Assembly: GCA_900549365.1 (NCBI GenBank)
Contig: UROD01000044.1
Coordinates: forward strand, 1 to 6,513
Source: an uncultured Rickettsiales bacterium
GTDB lineage: Bacteria; Pseudomonadota; Alphaproteobacteria; Rs-D84
Length of the DNA stretch: 6,513 bases
Direction: 5' to 3'
Shown here: one piece after another, positions 1-5,672 of the stretch
Layout: each line of letters begins with the position of its first letter
Position numbering within the stretch: the stretch's first letter is position 1
Position numbers and translations under genes: made by a program
Notes under the pieces: model-generated
What the model was told of the DNA's origin: nothing
Database searches by the model: none
Seen by the model: the letters and a program-made list of their open reading frames with translations, nothing else

Positions 1-1326
1 GCCCGCCAGTGATAATAATGCGCCGCTGCCTGCGATTTTTACCGTACGCACAGGGTATGCAACGGACAAAACGCGTGATGCGCCATTTTTAACATAAAAC
101 CCAGATGTGGATTCAAATCCGGACGCAACGCGTACAAAAATAAATCTGTTTGCAACAGACACGTCATACGAAAATGCGTATTGATATACACCCGTTGGAT
201 TTACAAATGGAACAAGTTTTGTTGGGATTTTCTTTGCGTGCGTAATCACATCTGGTGTGATTTCGTCATCCGCCCATTGGTGTGGGGTTTCGTCTGATTT
301 TTCGTCATCGGTTTTGTATTTGGGCAACAGGTAAATTTCAACATATTTGCCCCAATCCGTGTTTGCCACAGCGGTTGCAGTCATATTTACCAGAACCAAC
401 TGTTGTGCATTGCCATTTTTATCATCGGCCGCAGTGGTTGTGATGTCAGATATTTTGAAAATATTATCGGCAGCGGCAACGGTTGTATGCGCGGTCAATT
501 TTTTTGTTGCACCATTTCCTGTGGCGGGTGCAACGCGGTTTAATTTCAGACGGATAATCTGGTCAGTATTCGTGATTTGCACCGGCGCGGTTGTGATTAT
601 GGCCGTGCGGCGGAATTTATCAAATTTTACCGTAAAGTCCAATTTGGCCCCATCCAATTTAACGGTCAATTTGTCGTTAAATTCCGTTGTAACAATCGGA
701 TAGTTAAATGATATGACGGCAACGCCAATTACAGATTTTTTTGCGTTTGGCGCAGGGTACAAATTAAAACTGTCAACGGTCGCAGCAATTCGTGGTGTTG
801 TGAATGAAATCGTTGTGTCGTCAATTGCAACGTCTGAATTTACCAGATTGTCTGCAACGCGTACGGTGAAACGTGTGTCGGCGGGCCAATCGGTATCGGG
901 TGTAAACGCCAATTCATCGCCGCCCCCACGTATTGCCCACGTGCCACGGACAAAAGGACTGATTTTAACACCCGTCGTAATGTCGTTATTTGTTGCGTCT
1001 GGGCGCAAGGCCTGATTATATGGGCCAGATGTCCAATTATACGAAATGACCAATGGTTGAATGTGCGACAATGTGCGGGCATTATTCACGTCGGGAATAT
1101 TGTCGGATGTGAACATTACATTACCAGAATCAGTAAATGTTGCAGCGGTTGGGGTGTTAAATGTTGTGTGCATTTTGGTTGCCGCATCGTCCCCGCGACG
1201 CAATGCGATAATGCCGACAATGCCAACCATAATTGCAATCGCCCCCGCCACCAGCGCAATTTTGCGTACGGAAAATAACTTACGTTTTGGGTTCTTGGTA
1301 TTTTTGCGGTTCTGCTTTGTCGCCAT
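1..1326 (-). CDS. Bacterial alpha-2-macroglobulin-like protein, N-terminal 442 residues (3' end outside window)
   Basis: The frame is open from the ATG at 1326 to the left edge with no stop. A Lys/Arg-rich N-terminus (residues 1-22) is followed by a hydrophobic segment at about 23-42 and then Arg-Arg, which fits an inner-membrane anchor with the rest in the periplasm. The remainder is beta-rich and Thr/Asp-rich. Family-like motifs are SPFVRGTW (123-130) followed by FTPDTDWPADTRFTVRV (141-157), and FVRVASGFESTSGF (397-410) followed by GSGALLSL (433-440). These resemble the N-terminal macroglobulin-type domains of YfhM-type bacterial alpha-2-macroglobulins, which are thought to trap attacking proteases in the periplasm. 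Such proteins usually exceed 1,500 residues, so the bait region and any CxEQ thioester would lie beyond position 1. I see no lipobox, unlike E. coli YfhM. The start is supported by a purine-rich ribosome-binding site (1337-1346) and an upstream promoter. The protease gene lies upstream on the same strand. Family call from recalled motifs: fairly confident; function inferred. Confidence 0.8.
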   Translation of the reverse strand, partial: MATKQNRKNTKNPKRKLFSVRKIALVAGAIAIMVGIVGIIALRRGDDAATKMHTTFNTPTAATFTDSGNVMFTSDNIPDVNNARTLSHIQPLVISYNWTSGPYNQALRPDATNNDITTGVKISPFVRGTWAIRGGGDELAFTPDTDWPADTRFTVRVADNLVNSDVAIDDTTISFTTPRIAATVDSFNLYPAPNAKKSVIGVAVISFNYPIVTTEFNDKLTVKLDGAKLDFTVKFDKFRRTAIITTAPVQITNTDQIIRLKLNRVAPATGNGATKKLTAHTTVAAADNIFKISDITTTAADDKNGNAQQLVLVNMTATAVANTDWGKYVEIYLLPKYKTDDEKSDETPHQWADDEITPDVITHAKKIPTKLVPFVNPTGVYQYAFSYDVSVANRFIFVRVASGFESTSGFYVKNGASRVLSVAYPVRTVKIAGSGALLSLAG

Positions 1327-1336
1327 TGTGTAAAAA

Positions 1337-1346
1337 TCCCCTTCCT
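1337..1346 (-). promoter_or_regulatory. Ribosome-binding site of the macroglobulin-like gene
   Basis: Read on the minus strand this is AGGAAGGGGA, 10 nt upstream of the ATG at 1326. It is a good Shine-Dalgarno match and fixes the start so that the anchor segment is included. Confidence 0.75.
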
Positions 1347-1360
1347 GTGTTGCCAGGCAT

Positions 1361-1389
1361 ATTCTAGATGTTAAATGACGAAAAGACAA
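1361..1389 (-). promoter_or_regulatory. Putative sigma-70-type promoter of the macroglobulin-like gene
   Basis: On the minus strand, TTGTCT (1384-1389) and TAGAAT (1361-1366) are separated by exactly 17 bp. Transcription would start near 1354, giving a leader of about 28 nt that contains the ribosome-binding site. It lies in the 98-bp gap after the protease gene. No terminator hairpin was found there, so read-through from the protease promoter is also possible. Confidence 0.55.
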
Positions 1390-1424
1390 GTAAATATGTT
1401 AAATTTTCTGGGGGGCGCATTGGG

Positions 1425-3260
1425 TTAAAATTCCAATTTCCATTTGCCCACGATAAACAGTTCGTCTGTACCGTATGGATTGTCAACAAATCCGACGGTC
1501 AAGAATTTGTATTGCCCTGTAAATTCAATTGATGGGCGGGCAACCAAATCAATTTTGTAATCATCAAAGATTATTTCGCCACCCGTCATGCGTCCTGTGG
1601 GCAGGCGTAATGTCATATTGCCTGCAATCACGGTATCTGGGATTGCAGCGGCAAATGTCCATTCACCAATATTTGCACCAAATGTAACCGATGCAGTGGT
1701 GATGTCAGATGTGGCGGTTATCAGTGAATTTTCGTTTGTTTGTGCGCGCGCAAATCCGATTGTAGACGTCTGGAACAGTTCGATATCATTCCAATCCCAC
1801 GTGTTTGTTGTGCCGATAAAACTGATTAAATTACGGTTGCTGGTGCCCAGTGCGCCATCTGTGGGCAAAATGTCCATTTCGCGCAGTCCAAATTCAATAT
1901 TGCCGGTACGAAATGCCGCGATATTATTGCTGCGCAGGTGTCGCCAACCGATTGATGTGTTCTGGACAGATATGTTTTTAGACAGGTCGGAATTGAACGC
2001 GCGCCCGTATGCGTCAACAAATGCGAATTTCGGGTTTGCGGTTTTTATTTTGTGCGCAATTTGTCCTGATGCACGTGCGGTGGATAATGGCTGTGTCGTG
2101 CCGTTGTTCAGTGGAATCAATGCCACGCCAACAGGGCGGGTTGCACGTTCCAAATCCAACATGCCATGACCATAGATTGGGTCAACGCCATCTGCACCTA
2201 AATCACGTGCGGTTTCAAATAACAGTGATGTAATTTGTGGCGCGGTCATGTATGGGAATGCCTCGCGCAAGACAGCGATTGCCGCCGATACGATTGGGGT
2301 GGCAAAACTTGTCCCTGCGGCGATGGTTTTCCCTGTATCCAGTGTCCCAGGGGCGGTGATGCACCAATTCATTGTAATGCCGCATGCGTTGCTGTAATTG
2401 GCCAATGTGCCCGTTTGTTCATCGTATGCAACAACATTTATAAAGTGGCCGTCCAGTTCAGGCATAACGGCGGGCATTGCGGACAGGGCACTGGATTGAC
2501 TGCTGCTGTCGTTGCCCGCCGCCCATACGAAAATTGCGTCGCGTTGGGTTGCGGCATTTGATATTTGATTTATAAAATTAGAATCAGTCAGTTGCATCAG
2601 TTGGTGACGCGAATATATCTGGGTCGCGCGCATGTCAACAGCCCAACTGGCATTATATATATGTGCAGTATTGGCGTGGGCTATAACATCGCCGATTTTT
2701 GAAAATGGAATAAAGTCCATATTGGCGTTTGTGATTTTATATTCGCGAACAGTGGCGTTTGGTGCAACCGCGCCTGATGCAAAAGCGGCAACTGTTTTTC
2801 CGTGCCATGTATCAGGGCCGGCGTCCAGTACGGCAATTTCTGTGCCGCGGCCAGTAAAACCGCGTGCCAGCGACCATGCCAGACGAATGGTATCATATTG
2901 GTCAAAATTGCGCTGGTATATGGATTCTTGACGAATGCCGGCCAGATGCGCCGCGTCAACGTCGCCCCCGACATAATTGTATACGCTGCGTGTGGGTTGA
3001 ATGTATGTTGCGTTTGGCGTGTTATGTGTTGCAGACGTGCCGTCATCACTGCCGCCCAGCGACAGGCCAACCAATGCAATGGCACTGGCTGCGATAGTAG
3101 ATGTGCCAATCAGGGCCACACTGCCACCAAAAAACATACTGCATTCATCAGGATTGTTGTGGCGATATGTTGGGTTTGTGCAATCGCGTGCCGCCATGGA
3201 ATTTCCTGTTGATATTCCAATTATTGCGGTTGCGGTCAAAATGCGTCGCCATAAATTCAT
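1425..3260 (-). CDS. Exported subtilisin-like (S8) serine protease, autotransporter type with short C-terminal beta domain
   Basis: A 611-residue protein with a likely signal peptide (residues 1-24; Arg-Arg then a hydrophobic core, Ala-rich cleavage region). A second hydrophobic Gly/Ala-rich stretch follows at about 44-70. The S8 catalytic residues appear in order: Asp146 (IAVLDAG), His153 (HGKTVAA), oxyanion Asn250 (AAGND) and nucleophile Ser318 (GTSFATP). The motif NACGITMNWCITAPG (291-305), with a likely Cys293-Cys300 pair, and YGHGMLDLERA (363-373) are typical of the autotransporter branch of S8 proteases. Residues from about 410 to the end alternate polar and hydrophobic and finish KWKLEF, with the terminal Phe common in outer-membrane barrel proteins. 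That region is about 200 residues, shorter than a usual autotransporter barrel. The Asp-His gap of 7 residues is also unusually short. Substrate unknown. The ATG at 3260 is chosen because a start at Met22 would lose the signal peptide. No Shine-Dalgarno precedes it. Confidence 0.88.
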   Translation of the reverse strand: MNLWRRILTATAIIGISTGNSMAARDCTNPTYRHNNPDECSMFFGGSVALIGTSTIAASAIALVGLSLGGSDDGTSATHNTPNATYIQPTRSVYNYVGGDVDAAHLAGIRQESIYQRNFDQYDTIRLAWSLARGFTGRGTEIAVLDAGPDTWHGKTVAAFASGAVAPNATVREYKITNANMDFIPFSKIGDVIAHANTAHIYNASWAVDMRATQIYSRHQLMQLTDSNFINQISNAATQRDAIFVWAAGNDSSSQSSALSAMPAVMPELDGHFINVVAYDEQTGTLANYSNACGITMNWCITAPGTLDTGKTIAAGTSFATPIVSAAIAVLREAFPYMTAPQITSLLFETARDLGADGVDPIYGHGMLDLERATRPVGVALIPLNNGTTQPLSTARASGQIAHKIKTANPKFAFVDAYGRAFNSDLSKNISVQNTSIGWRHLRSNNIAAFRTGNIEFGLREMDILPTDGALGTSNRNLISFIGTTNTWDWNDIELFQTSTIGFARAQTNENSLITATSDITTASVTFGANIGEWTFAAAIPDTVIAGNMTLRLPTGRMTGGEIIFDDYKIDLVARPSIEFTGQYKFLTVGFVDNPYGTDELFIVGKWKLEF

Positions 3261-3266
3261 ATGTAA

Positions 3267-3295
3267 ATTGTAGACACATAAAACATTTTTGTCAA
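3267..3295 (-). promoter_or_regulatory. Strong promoter P1 of the S8 protease gene, predicting a leaderless mRNA
   Basis: On the minus strand a consensus TTGACA (3290-3295) and TACAAT (3267-3272) are separated by 17 bp. The -10 box ends only 6 nt before the ATG at 3260, so transcription should start at or next to the A of the start codon. There is no room for a Shine-Dalgarno and none is visible. Confidence 0.7.
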
Positions 3296-3333
3296 CATAT
3301 GATTTTATATTTGAATTTATTCATTTTTGTCAA
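3284..3333. repeat. Direct repeat of a 12-mer in the protease promoter region
   Basis: The plus-strand sequence CATTTTTGTCAA occurs at 3284-3295 and again at 3322-3333, 38 bp start to start. Each copy read on the minus strand begins with a consensus TTGACA. The identity continues beyond the -35 hexamer, which suggests a duplication or a repeated protein-binding site. Confidence 0.6.
3304..3333 (-). promoter_or_regulatory. Second, upstream promoter-like element P2 of the S8 protease gene
   Basis: On the minus strand TTGACA (3328-3333) is followed after 18 bp by TATAAA (3304-3309). A transcript from here would carry a leader of about 38 nt, still without a clear Shine-Dalgarno. The -35 belongs to the same 12-mer that carries the P1 -35, so this could be a true tandem promoter or a duplicated regulator site. 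The region is very AT-rich, which raises the chance of a fortuitous -10. Confidence 0.4.
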
Positions 3334-3340
3334 TTTGTGC

Positions 3341-3369
3341 TTGATTTTTATAGGCGTTTGGTTTAGTAT
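3341..3369 (+). promoter_or_regulatory. Putative promoter of the rpsB operon
   Basis: TTGATT (3341-3346) and TAGTAT (3364-3369) are 17 bp apart. The predicted start near 3376 gives an rpsB leader of about 110 nt. The -35 box lies only 7 bp from the -35 of the divergent protease element P2, so polymerases at these two sites could not bind together. Confidence 0.55.
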
Positions 3370-3376
3370 CGGGGTA

Positions 3377-3456
3377 CACGTGCAAGCGTGAAGAACACAG
3401 TCGTTGGGCTATTTTCTGTCTGGGTTTGTAATAAAATCTGGTATGGCGTCCACGAC
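3377..3456 (+). promoter_or_regulatory. Candidate structured leader of rpsB mRNA
   Basis: The predicted leader can fold. A small hairpin pairs CACG (3377-3380) with CGTG (3387-3390). A longer stem pairs 3400-3403 with 3453-3456 and 3405-3409 with 3448-3452, nine pairs including one G-U, with U3404 bulged. ATTTT (3411-3415) can also pair with AAAAT (3433-3437) inside the loop. In E. coli, S2 represses its own operon through the rpsB leader; whether this leader does the same is inference. It matches no leader family I can name. Confidence 0.3.
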
Positions 3457-3485
3457 GAGGATAACAACAGAAAAAGGAAAAAATC

Positions 3486-4331
3486 ATGGCATTGCCTACA
3501 TTTACTATGAAACAGTTGATGGAAGCGGGCGTCCATTTTGGTCACCACACACGTCGCTGGAATCCGTTGATGACACCGTATGTTTATGGGGTCAAAGATA
3601 AAATTCACATCATCAATTTGAATAAAACTGCACCGTTGCTGTATCGCGCGTTGGTTGCATTGGAAGCAATCACAGCCGCAGGTGGCAAGGTTTTGTTTGT
3701 TGCGACCAAACATCAGGCCAAAGATATCGTCAAAGATGCGGCCGAACGTTGCGGTCAATACTATGTCAATAACCGCTGGTTGGGTGGTATGTTGACAAAC
3801 TGGACCACGGTTTCGCAGTCCATTCGCCGTCTGAAAAAGATGGAAGCCGATATTGAAAACGCTGATAAATTGGGCTTGACCAAGAAAGAAGTTGGCGTTA
3901 TGACCAAAGAAGTTGAAAAACTGCGTGAAATCTTTGGTGGTATTTTGGAAATGCACGGCACGCCACAGGCGATGATTGTTATTGATGTTCCACGTGAAAT
4001 CAATGCAGTCCGCGAAGCGCGCAATCTGGACATTCCAACAATCGCAATTTGCGATACAAACGCGAACCCAGAATTGGTTGATTACCCAGTTCCAGGTAAT
4101 GACGACGCAGCACGTGCAACACAATTGTACTGTGACTTGTTCGTTGACGCAATCCTGTCCGGTATTGAAAAACGTCTGGGCGGTGCGGCCGGCAAGAAAG
4201 TCGAGGCAGATATGTCTGCGACCGATGAATTTGAAGCGGATATCAAAGACAAAGAAGCACGTCAGAAATCCAAAACATCAGAAGCACGTGCAGAACGCCG
4301 CGGCAAATTGGCCGACAAAGCAGATAAATAA
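3486..4331 (+). CDS. rpsB: 30S ribosomal protein S2
   Basis: A 281-residue protein covering the full S2 family. It starts MALPTFTMKQLMEAGVHFGH, as in alphaproteobacterial S2. It contains the conserved NNRWLGGMLTNW (95-106), a helical hairpin at about 110-155, VIDVPREINAVREA (165-178) and the PVPGNDDAAR signature (201-210). S2 binds late to the head-platform region of the small subunit and helps recruit S1 in many bacteria. The body ends near residue 235; a tail of about 46 residues follows (roughly 236-281), rich in Lys, Glu, Asp and Arg and probably helical or disordered. E. coli S2 is 241 residues; alphaproteobacterial S2 often carries such extensions. The start is set by AAGGAA (3474-3479), 6 nt before the ATG. 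First gene of the operon with the small gene and tsf. Confidence 0.98.
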   Translation: MALPTFTMKQLMEAGVHFGHHTRRWNPLMTPYVYGVKDKIHIINLNKTAPLLYRALVALEAITAAGGKVLFVATKHQAKDIVKDAAERCGQYYVNNRWLGGMLTNWTTVSQSIRRLKKMEADIENADKLGLTKKEVGVMTKEVEKLREIFGGILEMHGTPQAMIVIDVPREINAVREARNLDIPTIAICDTNANPELVDYPVPGNDDAARATQLYCDLFVDAILSGIEKRLGGAAGKKVEADMSATDEFEADIKDKEARQKSKTSEARAERRGKLADKADK

Positions 4332-4343
4332 GGTCATTACAGA

Positions 4344-4673
4344 ATGAGCAAGTATAGCGACGCCCCATCATCAGTGGATTCAATCAGAAAAATGCTGGAT
4401 GAACGTGGTGAGTATATCACATCGTCGGCGGGCGTTCGCTATTTTGCCAAGAACATGTTTTATCAGGGTAATGTCGTTGCATACATGTGCATCGACAAAA
4501 TCACTGGTCAATGCATGGGATATGTGGCGCGTGTGCGCGGGGTATTTGGCCCGTTGGCATGTGACGTCGCTAATGCAATTCAGCGTGCGCGTTGTGTCGC
4601 GCACGCGGCCAAGTACCAAAAATTACTTAAAATCAAAAACTATATCCTAGGGGGAAAACTATGGCAGAAATAA
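4344..4673 (+). CDS. Unrecognised 109-residue protein between rpsB and tsf
   Basis: I do not recognise the family. The frame starts 12 nt after the rpsB stop, behind AAGG (4330-4333), and ends at a TAA inside the tsf start region, overlapping tsf by 13 nt. The tsf ribosome-binding site lies within its last codons, which suggests translational coupling. Its codon choice resembles the neighbours and the product looks protein-like. There is a polar N-terminus (1-22), then a probable beta hairpin around YFAKNMFYQGNVVAYMCIDK (33-52) and GYVARVRGVFG (59-69). A basic helix with ANAIQRARCVAHAAKYQKLLK (76-96, given by its residues A76 to K96) and a short Lys-rich tail follow. Cysteines lie at 49, 57, 73 and 84. 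No signal peptide or membrane segment is seen. The excess of Lys and Arg and the location allow an RNA- or ribosome-related role, but that is only inference. Coding status is likely; function unknown. Confidence 0.75.
   Translation: MSKYSDAPSSVDSIRKMLDERGEYITSSAGVRYFAKNMFYQGNVVAYMCIDKITGQCMGYVARVRGVFGPLACDVANAIQRARCVAHAAKYQKLLKIKNYILGGKLWQK
4649..4655 (+). promoter_or_regulatory. Ribosome-binding site of tsf, inside the upstream gene
   Basis: AGGGGGA lies 5 nt before the tsf ATG at 4661. It sits in the coding region of the 109-residue protein, so ribosomes finishing that gene cross it. It fixes the tsf start. Confidence 0.8.
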
Positions 4674-5530
4674 CAGCAAAAATGATTCAGGAACTGCGCG
4701 AAAAAACAGCCGCAGGTATGATGGACTGCAAAAAGGCCTTGGTTGAATCAAACGGTGATATCGAAGCGGCGGCTGATTGGCTGCGTCAAAAAGGTATTGT
4801 CAAAGCAGCATCCAAAGCCGGCCGTGTTGCGGCATCGGGCTTGGTTACCGTTGTAAAATGCGATAACATGGGTTGTGTTGTTGAATTGAATGCTGAAACT
4901 GACTTTGTCGCGAAAAATGACAAGTTTCAGAAATTGGTTGCCGACGTTGCAGCCAAGGCATTGGAACTGGGCGGCGATTTTGACGCCACATTGGCAGCAG
5001 TCAAAGATGATATAGCAGCAACTATTTCCACAATTGGTGAAAATATGAACTTGCGTCGTGTTGCCAAGGTTTCAGGTCAGCACATTTACACATATATTCA
5101 CAACGCATTGGTTCCAGGCATGGGCCAGATTGGTGTTGCGGTTGCAATCGATGGTGATTCTGACAAAATTGATGAAATCGGTAACAAGATTGCAATGCAT
5201 ATTGCTGCAAACAAACCAGAATTTATGACAATCGCTGATGTTGACCCAGCCGCCGTTGAACGCGAAAAGAAAGTGTTCATTGAATCTGGCGCAACCGCTG
5301 GCAAACCAGAGGCCGTTGTTGAAAAGATGGTTCAGGGTCGTATCCACAAATACTATGCGGAAACTGTTCTGGAAGAACAGCCATTCGTTATGGACCCATC
5401 CAAGACAGTCAAAGAAGTTGTTGCCGAACACGGTGGCAAACTGGCCGGTTATGCATATTACGTACTGGGCGAAGGTATCCAGAAACGCGAAGATAACTTG
5501 GCGGACGAAGTTGCAAAAATGTTGGCATAA
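4661..5530 (+). CDS. tsf: Translation elongation factor Ts
   Basis: A 289-residue full-length EF-Ts, the nucleotide exchange factor that releases GDP from EF-Tu in the cytoplasm. The N-terminal UBA-like domain covers about residues 1-55, with ELREKTAAGMMDCKKAL (11-27) closely matching the family. The exchange motif ETDFVAKND (79-87) carries Asp81 and Phe82, equivalent to the E. coli Asp-Phe pair that disturbs the magnesium site of EF-Tu. The core continues through HIYTYIHNALVPGMGQIGV (141-159) and a second subdomain with FIESGATAGKPEAVVEKMV (206-224). The C-terminal module ends with AYYVLGEGIQKRED (265-278). Nothing is missing. It is the last gene of the rpsB operon: a strong terminator follows 19 nt after the stop. 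Unlike the usual arrangement, it is separated from rpsB by a small gene and starts inside that gene's 3' end. Confidence 0.98.
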   Translation: MAEITAKMIQELREKTAAGMMDCKKALVESNGDIEAAADWLRQKGIVKAASKAGRVAASGLVTVVKCDNMGCVVELNAETDFVAKNDKFQKLVADVAAKALELGGDFDATLAAVKDDIAATISTIGENMNLRRVAKVSGQHIYTYIHNALVPGMGQIGVAVAIDGDSDKIDEIGNKIAMHIAANKPEFMTIADVDPAAVEREKKVFIESGATAGKPEAVVEKMVQGRIHKYYAETVLEEQPFVMDPSKTVKEVVAEHGGKLAGYAYYVLGEGIQKREDNLADEVAKMLA

Positions 5531-5549
5531 TACAACATTTGATAAACAT

Positions 5550-5579
5550 AAAAAATACCGCCGCTTGGCGGTATTTTTT
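5550..5579 (+). terminator. Intrinsic terminator of the rpsB operon
   Basis: A perfect inverted repeat: a core stem TACCGCC (5556-5562) and GGCGGTA (5567-5573) around the loop GCTT, flanked by six A (5550-5555) and six T (5574-5579). The A and T tracts make it able to work in both directions, though the gene on the other side is codirectional. Confidence 0.93.
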
Positions 5580-5583
5580 CAAT

Positions 5584-5611
5584 GTTCAAAGTTCAGAGTT
5601 CAAAGTTCAAA
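5584..5611. repeat. Four tandem heptamers (GTTCAAA type)
   Basis: Tandem units at 5584-5590, 5591-5597, 5598-5604 and 5605-5611 read GTTCAAA, GTTCAGA, GTTCAAA and GTTCAAA. Only one unit deviates, by one base. The array sits between the terminator and the tyrS promoter. Such short tandem arrays vary in copy number by slippage; no function is evident. Confidence 0.85.
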
Positions 5612-5621
5612 TAATAAACAT

Positions 5622-5650
5622 TTGCGCGGGGGCCGAAACTCTGCTAGCAT
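5622..5650 (+). promoter_or_regulatory. Putative promoter of tyrS
   Basis: TTGCGC (5622-5627) and TAGCAT (5645-5650) are 17 bp apart. The predicted start near 5657 would leave a leader of only about 16 nt, with the ribosome-binding site AAGGAA at 5660-5665. There is no room for a T-box or other long leader regulator. The preceding terminator supports independent transcription. Confidence 0.55.
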
Positions 5651-5672
5651 TGTGAGCATAAGGAATTTGCAA

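Noticed and set aside
347..1333. Plus-strand frames at 347-703, 713-1015 and 1057-1333
   Set aside because: They are shadows of the macroglobulin-like gene, which is open without a stop through 442 codons on the minus strand and has family motifs.
1400..1433. Possible terminator after the protease gene (AATTTT and AAAATT inverted repeat)
   Set aside because: The stem is six A/T pairs around an 18-nt loop, too weak for an intrinsic terminator.
1588..2561. Plus-strand frames (1588-2169, 2235-2561 and others) opposite the protease gene
   Set aside because: They lie wholly inside the S8 coding region on the other strand and have unusual composition with no recognisable domain or ribosome-binding site.
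3195..3213. Start of the protease at Met22, preceded by AGGAAA
   Set aside because: It would delete the signal peptide of an evidently exported protein. The strong promoter directly before the first ATG favours the longer form.
3404..3432. Alternative rpsB promoter TTGGGC, 17 bp, TGTAAT
   Set aside because: The -35 match is weaker than the element at 3341-3369 and it lies inside the candidate leader stem. It cannot be excluded without start mapping.
3363..4124. Long minus-strand frame (253 codons) antisense to rpsB
   Set aside because: It is a mirror of a strongly conserved gene. The translation is rich in Cys, Asn and Phe, has no family-like motif and no convincing start signals.
5072..5431. 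Minus-strand frame of 119 codons opposite tsf
   Set aside because: It is antisense to the conserved EF-Ts core. No supporting features were found.
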